Source: Ornithodoros turicata
Taxonomy: Eukaryota > Arthropoda > Arachnida > Ixodida > Argasidae
DNA: 64,000 nt
NCBI RefSeq assembly: GCF_037126465.1
Contig: NC_088201.1
Span: 230,040,258-230,104,257, forward strand
Direction of reading: 5' to 3'
The notes below the pieces were generated by a model. The model made no database searches. It was not told the DNA's origin and worked only from the letters and a program-made list of their open reading frames with translations. The position numbers and the translations under genes were made by a program. Shown here piece after piece: positions 45,179 to 57,961 of this stretch. The first letter of the stretch is position 1, and each line of letters begins with the position of its first letter.

Positions 45179-48100
45179 TTGGGTTGGGTTAGGTTAGGTT
45201 AGGTTAGGTTAGGTTAGTTTAGGTTAGGTTAGGCTAGGCTAGGCTAGGTTAGGCTAGGCTAGGCTACGAGCATGTACAGCGTAGTAAGGCGTAGCAGCGG
45301 CCGCGTTTCGTCGGTGAAGCTACCATGAGAGAGCTGCCGGCATGGCAAAACGGTGTTCTAGTTAGGTTAGGTTAGGCTACGAGCGCGTACAGCGTAGTAA
45401 GGCTTGGCAGCGGCCGCGTTTCGTCGGTGAAGCTATCATGAGAGAGCTGCCGGCATTGGAAAACTGTGTTCTAGGTTATGTTAGGTTAGGTTAGGTTAGG
45501 TTAGGCTAGGCAAGTGTAGGCTAGGCTAGGTTAGGTTAGGTTAGGTTAGGTTAGGCTAGGCTAGGCTAGGCTAGGCTAGGCTAGGCTAGGCTAGGCTAGG
45601 CTAGGCTAGGTTAGGTTAGGTTAGGTTAGGTTAGGTTAGGTTAGGTTAGGTTAGGTTAGGTTAGGTTAGGTTAGGTTAAGTTAAGTTAAGTTAAGTTAGG
45701 TTATGTTAGGTTAGGTTAGGTTAGGTTAGGCTCTCTATCATGAGAGAGCGGCCGGCTTTGGAAAACTGTGTTCTGGTCTGGTCAGGTCAGGTTAGGCTAG
45801 GCTAGGCTAGGCTACGAGCGCGTACAGCGTAGTAAGGCTTAGCAGCGGCTGCGTTTCGTCAGTGAAGTTATCATGAGAGAGCTGCCGGCGTTGGAAAACA
45901 GTGTTCTAGGTTATGTTAGGTTAGGTTAGGTTAGGTTAGGTTAGGCTAGGCTAGGCTAGGCTAGGCTAGGCTACGAGCGCGTACAGCGCAGTAAGGCTTA
46001 GCAGCGGCCGCGTTTCGTCGTTGAATCTATCATGAGAGAGCTGCCGGCTTTGGAAAACTGTGTTCTGGTCTGGTCAGGTCAGCTTAGGTCAGGTTAGGTT
46101 AGGTTGGGCTAGGTTACGAGCGCGTACAGCGTAGTAAGGCTAGCAGCGGCTGCGTTTCGTCGGTGAAGCTATCATGAGAGAGCTGCTGGCATTGGAAAAC
46201 TGTGTTTAGTTTAGTTTAGTTTAGTTTAGTTTAGTTTAGTTTAGGTTAGGTTAGGTTCGGTTCGACTAGGCTCGGCTAGGCTAGGCTAGGCTACGAGCGC
46301 GTACAGCGTAGTAAGGCTTGGCAGCGGCCGCGTTTCGTCGGTGAAGCTATCATGAGACAGCTGCTGGCATTGCAAAGTGGCATTTTAGTTAGGTTAGGTT
46401 AGGCTACCAGCGCGTACAGCGTAGTAAGGCTTAGCAGCGGCCACGTTTCGTCGGTGAAGCTACCATGAGAGAGCTGCGGCATTGGAAAACTGTGTGTTGG
46501 GTTGGTTGGGTTGGGTTGGGTTAGGTTAGGTTAGGTTAGGTTAGGTTAGGTTAGGTTAGGTTAGGTTAGGTTAGGTTAGGCTAGGCTAGGCTAGGCTAGG
46601 CTAGGTTACGCTAGGTTAGGCTACGTTAGGTTAGGTTAGGCTAGGCTAGGGCTACGAGCATGTACAGCGTAGTAAGGCGTAGCAGCGGCCGCGTTTCGTC
46701 GGTGAAGCTACCATGAGAGAGCTGCCGGCATTGGAAAACTGTGTTTAGTTTAGTTTAGGTTAGGTTAGATTAGGTTCGGTTCGGTTCGACTAGGCTCGGC
46801 TCGGCTAGGCTAGGCTACGAGCGCGTACAGCGTAGTAAGGCTTAGCAGCGGCCGCGTTTCGTCGGTGAAGCTATCATGGGAAAGCTGCCGGCATTGCAAA
46901 ACGGCGTTCTAGTTAGGTAAGGTTAGGCTACGAGCGGGTACAGCGTAGTAAGGCTTGGCAGCGGCCGCGTTTCGTCGGTGAAGCTATCATGAGACAGCTG
47001 CTGGCATTGCAAAGTGGCGTTTTAGTTAGGTTAGGTTAGGTTAGGATAGGCTACCAGCGCGTACAGCGTAGTAAGGCTTAGCAGCGGCCGCGTCTCGTCG
47101 GTGAAGCTACCATGAGAGAGCTGCCGGCATCGGAAAACTGTGTGTTGTGTTGGGTTGGGTTGGTTTGGGTTAGGTTAGGTTAGTTTAGGTTAGGTTAGGC
47201 TAGGCTAGGCTAGGCTGGGTTCGGCTAGGCTAGGCTAGGCTACGAGCATGTACAGCGTAGTAAGGCGTAGCAGCGGCCGCGTTTCGTCGGTGAAACTACC
47301 ATGAGAGAGCTGCCGGCATTGGAAAACAGTGTTCTAGGTTATGTTAGGTTAGGTTAGGTTAGGTTAGGTTAGGCTAGGCTAGGCTAGGCTAGGTAGGCTA
47401 GGCTACGAGCGCGTACAGCGCAGTAAGGCTTAGCAGCGGCCGCGTTTCGTCGTTGAAGCTATCATGAGAGAGCTGCCGGCTTTGGAAAACTGTGTTCTGG
47501 TCTGGTCAGGTCAGCTCAGGTCAGGTTAGGTTAGCTTGGGCTAGGCTACGAGCGCGTACAGCGTAGTAAGGCTTAGCAGCGGCTGCGTTTCGTCGGTGAA
47601 GCTATCATGAGAGAGCTGCTGGCATTGGAAAACTGTGTTTAGTTAGTTTAGTTTAGGTTAGGTTAGGTTAGGTTCGACTAGGCTCGGCTAGGCTAGGCTA
47701 GGCTACGAGCGCGTACAGCGTAGTAAGGCTTGGCAGCGGCCACGTTTCGTCGGTGAAGCTATCATGAGAGAGCTGCCGGCATTGGAAAACTGTGTGTTGG
47801 GTTGGGTTGGGTTGGGTTAGGTTAGGTTAGGTTAGGTTAGGTTAGGTTAGGTTAGGTTAGGTTAGGCTAGGCTAGGCTAGGCTAGGTTACGCTAGGTTAG
47901 GCTAGGTTAGGTAGGTTTTTGCTGGGCTAGGCTACGAGCATGTACAGCGTAGTAAGGCGTAGCAGCGGCTGCGTTTCGTCGGTGAAGCTACCATGAGAGA
48001 GCTGCCGGCATGGCAAAACGGCGTTCTAGTTAGGTTAGGTTAGGCTACGAGCGCGTACAGCGTAGTAAGGCTTAGCAGCGGCTGCGTTTCGTCGGTGAAG

Positions 48101-51100
48101 CTATCATGAGAGAGCTTGCCGGCGTTGGAAAACTGTGTTTAGTTTAGTTTAGGTTAGGTTAGATTAGGTTCGGTTCGGTTCGACTAGGCTTGGCTCGGCT
48201 AGGCTAGGCTACGAGCGCGTACAGCATAGTAAGGCTTAGCAGCGGCCGCGTTTCGTCGGTGAAGGCTATCATGGGAAAGCTGCCGGCATTGCAAAACGGC
48301 GTTTTAGTTAGGTAAGGTTAGGCTACGAGCGCGTACAGCGTAGTAAGGCTTGGCAGCGGCCGCGTTTCGTCGGTGAAGCTATCATGAGACAGCTGCTGGC
48401 ATTGCCAAAGTGGCGTTTTAGTTAGGTTAGGTTAGGTTAGGATAGGCTACCAGCGCGTACAGCGTAGTAAGGCTTAGCAGCGGCCGCGTCTCGTCGGTGA
48501 AGCTTCCATGAGAGAGCTGCCGGCATCGAAAACTGTGTGTTGGGTTGGGTTGGGTTGGGTTACGTTAGGTTAGTTTAGGTTAGGTTAGGCTAGGCTAGGC
48601 TAGGTTAGGCTATGCTAGGCTACGAGCATGTACAGCGTAGTAAGGCGTAGCAGCGGCCCGCGTTTCGTCGGTGAAGCTACCATGAGAGAGCTGCCGGCAT
48701 GGCAAAACGGCGTTCTAGTTAGGTTAGGTTAGGCTACGAGCGCGTACAGCGTAGTAAGGTTTAGCAGCGGCCGCGTTTCGTCGGTGAAGCTATCATTAGA
48801 GAGCTGACGGCATTGGAAAACTGTTCTAGTTAGGTTAGGTTAGGCTACGAACGCGTTACAGCGTAGTAAGGCTTAGCAGCGGCCGCGTTTCGGTCGGTGA
48901 AGCTATCATGAGAGAGCTGCCCGGCATGGAAAACTGTTCTAGTTAGGGTTAGGTTAGGTTAGGCTACGAGCGAGTACAGCGTAGTAAGGCTTAGCAGCGG
49001 CCCGTGTTTCGTCGGTGAAGCTATCATGAGAGAGCTGCGGCATTGGAAAACTGTGTTCTGGCCTGGTTCTGGTTAGCTCAGGGTCAGGTCAGGTTAGGTT
49101 AGGTAAGCTAGGCTAGGCTACGAGCGTTACAGAGTAGTAAGGCTTAGCAGTGGCCGCGTTTCGTCGGTGAAGCTATAATGAGACAGCTGCCGGCATTGAA
49201 AACAGTGCTCTAGGTTATGTTAGGTTAGGTTAGTTAGGTTAGGATAGGCTAGGCTAGGCTAGGTTAGGCTAGGTTAGGTTAAGTTTGGTATAGGTTTGAC
49301 TAGGTTAGGTTAGGTAGGCTAGGCTAGGCTAGGCTAGGGTAGGCTAGGCGAGGCTAGGTTAGGCTACGAGCGCCGTACAGCGTAGTAAGGCTTAGCAGCG
49401 GCCGAGTTTCGTCGGTGAAGCTATCATGAGAGAGCTACCGGCAATTGGAAAACTGTGCTCTAGGTTATGTTAGGTTAGGGTTAGGTTAGGATAGGCAAGG
49501 CTAGGTTAGGTTAAGTTAGGTTAGGTTAGACTAGGTTAGGTTAGGTTAGGCTAGGCTAGGGCTAGGCTAGGCTAGGGTAGGCTAGGCTAGGCTACGTAGG
49601 CTACGAGCGGCGCGTACAGTGTAGTAAGGCATAGCAGCGGCCCACGTTTCGTCCGTGAAGCTACCATGAGAGAGCTGCCGGCATTGGGAAAACTGTGTGT
49701 TGGGTTGGGTTAGCTTAGGTTAGGTTAGGCTAGACTAGGCTAGGTTAGGCTAGGTTAGGTTAGGTTAGGCTAGGCTAGGCTAGGCTAGGCTACGAGCGCG
49801 TACAGCGTAGTAAGGCTAGCAGCGGCCGCGTTTCGTCGGTGAAAGCTATCATGAGAGAGCTGCCGGCTTTGGAAAACTGTGTTCTGGTCTGGTCAGGTCA
49901 GTCAGGTCAGGATAGGTTAGTCTAGGCTACGAGCGCGTACAGCGTAGTAAGGCTTAGAAGGGGTGCGTTTCGTCGGAAGCTATCATGAGAAGCTGCGGCA
50001 TTGGAAAACTGCGTTCTAGGTTATGTTAGGTTAGGTTAGGTTAGGCTAGGCAAGGCTAGGCTAGGCTAGGTTAGGTTAGGTTAGGTTAGGCTAGGCTAGG
50101 CTAGGGCTAGGCTAGCCTAGGTTAGGTTAGGTTAGGTTAGGTTAGGTTAGGTTAGGTTAGGTTAAGTTAGGTTAGGTTAAGTTAGGTTATGTTAGGTAGG
50201 TTAGGCTCTCGATCATGAGAGAGCTGCCGGCTTTGGAAAAGTGTGTTCTGGTCTGGTCAGGTCAGGTCAGGTTAGGTTAGGTTAGGCTAGGCTACGAGCG
50301 CGTACAGCGTAGTAAGGCTTAGCAGCGGCTGCGTTTCGTCGGTGAAGCTATCATGAGAGAGCTGCTGGCATTGGAAAACTGTGTTTAGTTTAGTTTAGGT
50401 TAGGTTCGGTTCGGTTCGGTTCAAGTGGGCTCGGCTAGGCTAGGCTAGGCTACGAGCGCGTACAGCGTAGTAAGGCTTAGCAGCGGCTGCGTTTCGTCAG
50501 TGAAGTTATGATGAGAGAGCTGCCGGCGTTGGAAAACAGTGTTCTAGGTTATGTCAGGTTAGGTTAGGTTAGGTTAGGCTAGGCTAGGCTAGGCTAGGCT
50601 ACGAGCGCGTACAGCGCAGTAAGGCTTAGCAGCGGCCGCGTTTCGTCGTGAAGCTATCATTAGAGAGCTGCCGGCTTTGGAAAACTGTGTTCTGGTCTGG
50701 TCAGGTCAGCTCAGGTCAAGTTAGGTTAGGTTGGGCTAGGCTACGAGCGCGTACAGCGTAGTAAGGCTTAGCAGCGGCTGCGTTTCGTCGGTGAAGCTAT
50801 CATGAGAGAGCTGCTGGCATTGGAAAACTGTGTTTAGTTTAGTTTAGTTTAGTTTAGGTTAGGTTCGGTTCGACTAGGCTCGGCTAGGCTAGGCTAGGCT
50901 ACGAGCGCGTACAGCGTAGTAAGGCTTGGCAGCGGCCGCGTTTCGTCGGTGAAGCTATCATGAGACAGCTGCTGGCATTGCAAAGTGGCATTTTAGTTAG
51001 GTTAGGTTAGGTTAGGTTAGGCTACCAGCGCGTACAGCGTAGTAAGGCTTAGCAGCGGCCACGTTTCGTCGGTGAAGCTATCATGAGAGAGCTGCCGGCA

Positions 51101-54100
51101 TTGGAAAACTGTGTGTTGGGTTGGGTTGGGTTAGGTTAGGTTAGGTTAAGTTAGGTTAGGTTAGGCTAGGCTAGGCTAGGTTACGCTAGGTTAGGCTAGG
51201 TTAGGTTAGGTTAGGCTAGGCTAGGCTACCAGCATGTACAGCGTAGTAAGGCGTAGCAGCGGCCGCGTTTCGTCGGTGAAGCTACCATGAGAGAGCTGCC
51301 GGCATTGGAAAACTGTGTGTTGGGTTGGGTTGGGTTAGCTTAGGTTAGGTTAGGCTAGACTAGGCTAGGTTAGGCTAGGTTAGGTTAGGTTAGGCTAGGC
51401 TAGGCTAGGCTAGGCTACGAGCGCGTACAGCGTAGTAAGGCTTAGTCAGCGGCCGCGTTTCGTCGGTGAAGCTATCATGAGAGAGCTGCCGGCTTGAAAA
51501 ACTGTGTTTAGTTTAGTTTAGGTTAGGTTAGGTTAGGTCCGTTCGGTTCGGTTCAACTAGGCTCGGCTAGGCTAGCTAGTCTACCAGCGCGTACAGCGTA
51601 GTAAGGCTTAGCACCAGCTGCGTTTCGTCAGTGAAGCTAACCATGAGAGAGCTGCCGGCATTGGAAAACTGTGTTTAGTTTCGTTTAGTTTAGTTTAGGT
51701 TTAGGTTAGGTTCGGTTCGACTAGGCTCGGCTAGGCTAGCTACGAGCGCGTACAGCGTAGTAAGCTTAGCAGCGGCCGCGTTTCGTCGGTGAAGCTATCA
51801 TGGGAGAGCTGCGGCATTGCAAAACGGTGTTCTAGTTAGGTTAGGTTAGGCTACGAGCGCGTACAGCGTAGTAAAGGCCTGGCATCGGCCGCGTTTCGTC
51901 GGTGAAGCTATCATGAGAGAGCTGCCGGCATTGGAAAACTGCGTTCTAGGTTATGTTAGGTTAGGTTAGGTTAGGCTAGGCAAGGCTAGGCTAGGCTAGG
52001 TTAGGTTAGGTTAGGTTAGGTTAGGCTAGGCTAGGCTAGGCTAGGCTAGGCTAGGCTAGGCTAGGTTAGGTTAGGTTAGGTTAGGTTAGGTTAGGTTAGG
52101 TTAAGTTAGGTTAGGTTAAGTTACGTTATGTAGGTTAGGTTAGGTTAGGTTAGGCTCTCGATCATGAGAGAGCTGCCGGCTTTGGAAAAGTGTTCTGGTC
52201 TGGTCAGGTCAGGTCAGGTCAGGTTAGGTTAGGTTAGGCTAGGCTACGAGCGCGTACAGCGTAGTAAGGCTTAGCAGCGGATGCGTTCGTCGTTGAAGCT
52301 ATCATGAGAGAGCTGCCGGCTTTGGAAAACTGTGTTTAGTTTAGTTTAGTTTAGGTTAGGTTAGGTTAGGTTCGACTAGGCTCGGCTAGGCTAGGCTAGG
52401 CTAGGCTACGAGCGCGTACAGCGTAGTAAGGCTTAGCAGCGGGCCGCGTTTCGTCGGTGAAGCTATCATGGGAAAGCTGCCGGCATTGCAAAACGGCGTT
52501 CTAGTTAGGTAAGGTTAGGCTACGAGCGCGTACAGGCGTAGTAAGGCTTGGCAGCGGCCGCGTTTCGTCGGTGAAGCTATCATGAGACAGCTGCTGGCAT
52601 TGCAAAGTGGCGTTTTAGTTAGGTTAGGTTAGGTTAGGATAGGCTACCAGCGCGTACAGCGTAGTAAGGCTTAGCAGCGGCCGCGTCTCGTCGGTGAAGC
52701 TACCATGAGAGAGCTGCCGGCATTGGAAAACTGTGTGTTGGGTTGGGTTGGGTTACGTTAGGTTAGTTTAGGTTAGGTTAGGCTAGGCTAGGCTAGGTTA
52801 GGCTACGAGCATGTACAGCGTAGTAAGGCGTAGCAGCGGCCGCGTTTCGTCGGTGAAGCTACCATGAGAGAGCTGCCGGCATGGCAAAACGGCGTTCTAG
52901 TTAGGTTAGGTTAGGCTACGAGCGCGTACCGCGTAGTAAGGCTTAGCAGCGGCCGCGTTTCGTCGGTGAAGCTATCATGAGAGAGCTGCCGGCATTGGAA
53001 AACTGTTCTAGTTAGGTTAGGTTAGGCTACGAACGCGTACAGCGTAGTAAGGCTTAGCAGCGGCCGCGTTTCGTCGGTGAAGCTATCATGAGAGAGCTGC
53101 CGGCATTGGAAAACTGTTCTAGTTAGGTTAGGTTAGGTTAGGCTACGAGCGCGTACAGCGTAGTAAGGCTTGGCAGCGGCCACGTTTTCGTCGGTGAAGG
53201 TATCATGAGAGAGCTGCCGGCATTGGAAAACTGTGTGTTGGGTTGGGTTGGGTTGGGTTGGGGTTAGGTTAGGTTAGGTTAGGTTAGGTTAGGTTAGGCT
53301 AGGCTAGGTTACGCTAGGTTAGGCTAGGTTAGGTCAGGTTTTGCTAGGCTAGGCTACGAGCATGTACAGCGTAGTAAGGCGTAGCAGCGGCCGCGTTTCG
53401 TCGGTGAAGCTACCATGAGAGAGCTGCCGGCATGGCAAAACGGCGTTCTAGTTAGGTTAGGTTAGGCTACGAGCGCGTACCGCGTAGTAAGGCTTAGCAG
53501 CGGCTGCGTTTCGTCGGTGAAGCTATCATGAGAGAGCTGCCGGCATTGGAAAACTGTGTTTAGTTTAGTTTAGGTTAGGTTAGATTAGGTTCGGTTCGGT
53601 TCGACTAGGCTTGGCTCGGCTAGGCTAGGCTACGAGCGCGTACAGCGTAGTAAGGCTTAGCAGCGGCCGCGTTTCGTCGGTGAAGCTATCATGGGAAAGC
53701 TGCCGGCATTGCAAAACGGCGTTCTAGTTAGGTAAGGTTAGGCTACGAGCGCGTACAGCGTAGTAAGGCTTGGCAGCGGCCGCGTTTCGTCGGTGAAGCT
53801 ATCATGAGACAGCTGCTGGCATTGCAAAGTGGCGTTTTAGTTAGGTTAGGTTAGGTTAGGATAGGCTACCAGCGCGTACAGCGTAGTAAGGCTTAGCAGC
53901 GGCCGCGTCTCGTCGGTGAAGCTACCATGAGAGAGCTGCCGGCATTGCAAAAACGGCGTTCTAGTTAGGTAAGGTTAGGCTACGAGCGCGTACAGCGTAG
54001 TAAGGCTTGGCAGCGGCCGCGTTTCGACGGTGAAGCTATCATGAGACAGCTGCTGGCATTGCAAAGTGGCGTTCTAGTTAGGTTAGGTTAGGTTAGGATA

Positions 54101-54837
54101 GGCTATCCAGCGCGTACAGCGTAGTAAGGCTTAGCAGCGGCCGCGTCTCGTCGGTGAAGCTACCATGAGAGAGCTGCCGGCATCGGAAAACTGTGTGTTG
54201 GTTGGTTGGGTTACGTTAGGTTAGTTTAGGTTAGGTTAGGCTAGGCTAGGCTAGGTTAGGCTAGGCTAGGCCTACGAGCATGGACAGCGTAGTAAGGCGT
54301 AGCAGCGGCCGCGTTTCGTCGGTGAAGCTACCATGAAGAGCTGCCGGCATGGCAAAACGGCGTTCTAGTTAGGTTAGGTTAGGCTACGAGCGCGTACAGC
54401 GTAGTAAGGTTTAGCAGCGGCCGCGTTTCGTCGGTGAAGCTATCATGAGAGAGCTGCCGGCATTGGAAAACTGTTCTAGTTAGGTTAGGTTAGGCTACGA
54501 GCGCGTACAGCGTAGTAAGGCTTAGCAGCGGCCGTGTTTCGTCGGTGAAGCTATCATGAGAGAGCTGCCGGCATTGGAAAACTGTGTTCTGGCCTGGTCT
54601 GGTTAGCTCAGGTCAGGTCAGGTTAGGTTAGGTTAGGCTAGGCTAGGCTACGAGCGCGTACAGCGTAGTAAGGCTTAGCAGCGGCTGCGTTTTGTCGGTG
54701 AAGCTATCATGAGACAGCTGCTGGCATTGGAAAATGGCGTTTTAGTTAGGTTAGGTTAGGTTAGGCTACGAGCGCGTACAGAGGAGTAAGGCTTAGCAGT
54801 GGCCGCGTTTCGTCGGTGAAGCTATCATAACAACAAC

Positions 54838-54843
54838 TTTATT
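54838..54843 (-). promoter_or_regulatory. LINE polyadenylation signal, copy C
   Basis: AATAAA on the minus strand, in the same place as in copies A and B. Confidence 0.75.
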
Positions 54844-54934
54844 TTCGGCCTTGGAGAGTGGGGAGTTTCATCGCAACAGGCGATACTCTACCCCAGTGCT
54901 TGGTGGAATGGGGGGAATAAAATAACGAGCCCCT

Positions 54935-55258
54935 TTACAATAACGATCGAAGTCCGATGGTGTCCAGAAATGTCAGAAGAGCTTTGAGCGCAGAGCGTTG
55001 CTGGGCTGGATTGGGCCAGGGACCAAGCAATTTCGGTAGGGAGAAAGGGCGAGAGTCCAGCTGACGAAGAGACTCGGAGAGTGTGATTCGGGAAGGTTCG
55101 TAGTGAGGGCAATGAAGAAGAATGTGCTCCAGATCCTCAAGAGCACCACAGTGGCAACAGGTGGGAGAACCAATTTGTCTCAAGCGGTAACGCCACTGAG
55201 CTGTAAAGGCCACATCGAGGCGCATGCGGTGGATTAATGCAGCATCCTGACGAGATGT
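54935..55258 (-). pseudogene. LINE ORF2 C-terminal fragment, copy C
   Basis: It has the same open frame and CX2CX7HX4C motif as copy A, ending at the same TAA, with no frameshift. It is a passenger of the 12.79-kb unit. Confidence 0.88.
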
Positions 55259-57941
55259 GTTTCGTGTGAAGCTATCATGAGACAGCTGCCGGCATTGAAA
55301 ACTGTGCTCTAGGTTATGTTAGGTTAGGTTAGGTTAGGTTAGGTTAGGATAGGCAAGGCTAGGCTAGGTTAGGCTAGGTTAGGTTAAGTTTGGTTAGGTT
55401 AGGTTAGGCTAGGCTAGGCTAGGCTAGGCTAGGGTAGGCTAGGCTAGGCTAGGTTAGGCTACGAGCGCGTACAGCGTAGTAAGGCTTAGCAGCGGCCGAG
55501 TTTCGTCGGTGAAGCTATCATGAGAGAGCTACCGGCATTGGAAAACTGTGCTCTAGGTTATGTTAGGTTAGGTTAGGTTAGGATAGGCAAGGCTAGGTTA
55601 GGTTAAGTTAGGTTAGGTTAGACTAGGTTAGGTTAGGTTAGGCTAGGCTAGGCTAGGCTAGGCTAGGGTAGGCTAGGCTAGGCTACGTTAGGCTACGAGC
55701 GCGTACAGCGTAGTAAGGCTTAGCAGCGGCCACGTTTCGTCGGTGAAGCTACCATGAGAGAGCTGCCGGCATTGGAAAACTGTGTGTTGGGTTGGGTTAG
55801 CTTAGGTTAGGTTAGGCTAGACTAGGCTAGGTTAGGCTAGGTTAGGTTAGGTTAGGCTACGCTAGGCTAGGCTAGGCTACGAGCGCGTACAGCGTAGTAA
55901 GGCTTAGCAGCGGCCGCGTTTCGTCGGTGAAGCTATCATGAGAGAGCTGCCGGCTTTGGAAAACTGTGTTCTGGTCTGGTCAGGTCAGGTCAGGATAGGT
56001 TAGGCTAGGCTACGAGCGCGTACAGCGTAGTAAGGCTTAGAAGCGGGTGCGTTTCGTCGGTGAAGCTATCATGAGAGAGCTGCCGGCATTGGAAAACTGT
56101 GTTTAGTTTAGTTTAGGTTAGGTTAGGTTCCGTTCGGTTTGGTTCAACTAGGCTCGGCTAGGCTAGGCTAGGCTACCAGCGCGTACAGCGTAGTAAGGCT
56201 TAGCAGCGGGCGCGTTTCGTCGGTGAAGTTATCATGAGAGAGCTGCCGGCATTGGAAAACTGTGTTTAGTTTAGTTTAGTTTAGGTTAGGTTAGGTTCCG
56301 TTCGGTTCAGTTCAACTAGGCTCGGCTAGGCAAGGCTAGGCTACCAGCGCGTACAGTGTAGTAAGGCTTAGCAGCTGCTGCATTTCGTCGGTGAAGCTAT
56401 CATGAGAGAGCTGCCGGCATTGGAAAACTGTGTTTAGTTTAGTTTAGTTTAGTTTAGTTTAGTTTAGGTTAGGTAGGTTAGGTTAGGTTAGGTTCGACTA
56501 GGCTCGGCTAGGCTAGGCTACGAGCGCGTACAGCGTAGTAAGGCTTAGCAGCGGCCGCGTTTCGTCGGGTGAAGCTATCATGGGAGAGCTGCCGGCATTG
56601 CAAAACGGTGTTCTAGTTAGGTTAGGTTAGGCTACGAGCGCGTACAGCGTAGTAAGGCTTGGCAGCGGCCGCGTTTCGTCGGTGAAGCTATCATGAGAGA
56701 GCTGCCGGCATTGGAAAACTGTGTTCTAGGTTATGTTAGGTTAGGTTAGGTTAGGTTAGGCTAGGCAAGGGTAGGCTAGGCTAGGTTAGGTTAGGTTAGG
56801 TTAGGTTAGGCTAGGCTAGGCTAGGCTAGGTTAGGTTAGGTTAGGTTAGGTTTGGTTAGGTTAAGTTAGGTTAGGTTAAGTTAGGTTATGTTAGTTAGGT
56901 TAGGTTAGGCTCTCTATCATGAGAGAGCTGCCGGCTTTGGAAAACTGTGTTCTGTCTGGTCAGGTCAGGTCAGGTCAGGTTAGGTTAGGCTAGCTACGAG
57001 CGCGTACAGTGTAGTAAGGCTTAGCAGCGGCCGCGTGTCGTCGGTGAAGCTATCATGAGAGAGCTGCTGGCATTGCAAAGTGGCATTTAGTTAGGTTAGG
57101 TTAGGTTAGGTTAGGCTACCAGCGCGTACAGCGTAGTAAGGCTTAGCAGCGGCCACGTTTCGTCGGTGAAGCTACCATGAGAGAGCTGCCGGCATTGGAA
57201 AACTGTGTGTTGGGTTGGGTTGGGTTGGGTTGGGTTAGGTTAGGTTAGGTTAGGTTAGGCTAGGCTAGGCTAGGTTACGCTAGTTTAGGCTAGGTTAGGT
57301 TAGGTTAGGCTAGGCTAGGGTACGAGCATGTACAGCGTAGTAAGGCGTAGCAGCGGCCGCGTTTCGTCGGTGAAGCTACCATGAGAGAGCTGCCGGCATG
57401 GCAAAACGGCGTTCTAGTTAGGTTAGGTTAGGCTACGAGCGCGTACAGCGTAGTAAGGCTTAGCAGCGGCTGCGTTTCGTCGGTGAAGCTATCATGAGAG
57501 AGCTGCCGGCATTGGAAAACTGTGTTTAGTTTAGTTTAGGTTAGGTTAGATTAGGTTCAGTTCGGTTCGACTAGGCTCGGCTCGGCTAGGCTAGGCTACT
57601 AGCGCGTACAGCGTAATAAGGCTTAGCAGCGGCCGCGTGTCGTCGGTGAAGCTATCATGGGAAAGCTGCCGGCATTGCAAAACGGCGTTCTAGTTAGGTA
57701 AGGTTAGGCTACGAGCGCGTACAGCGTAGTAAGGCTTGGCAGCGGCCGCGTTTCGTCGGTGAAGCTATCATGAGACAGCTGCTGGCATTGCAAAGTGGCG
57801 TTTTAGTTAGGTTAGGTTAGGTTAGGATAGGCTACCAGCGCGTACAGCGTAGTAAGGCTTAGCAGCGGCCGCGTCTCGTCGGTGAAGCTACCATGAGAGA
57901 GCTGCCGGCATCGGAAAAACTCTGTGTTGGGTTGGGTTGGG

Positions 57942-57961
57942 TTGGTTGGTTGGTTGGTTGG
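57942..57961 (+). repeat. TTGG tetranucleotide slip, copy C
   Basis: Five TTGG units, identical in count and flanks to copy B. Confidence 0.85.

Larger units (their letters stand above)
37161..49960 (+). repeat. 12.79-kb higher-order unit, copy B
   Basis: This follows copy A directly. LINE-to-LINE spacing is 12796 bp from A to B and 12784 bp from B to C. Phrase order is the same as in A. B shares derived substitutions with C and not A: CTACTAGCGCG at 44815, GGCAAGGCTAGG near 43544, and CTGGGTTCGG near 47215. From about 46.4 kb to its end B is full of single-base insertions and deletions inside otherwise invariant spacers, whereas A is clean at the matching places. Confidence 0.92.
54829..55258 (-). 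mobile_element. 5'-truncated LINE, copy C
   Basis: This is the same insertion again, 430 bp, flanked by duplications at 54807-54828 and 55259-55278. I see no difference from copy A across the insert, and the two bases lost in copy B are present. Confidence 0.9.
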
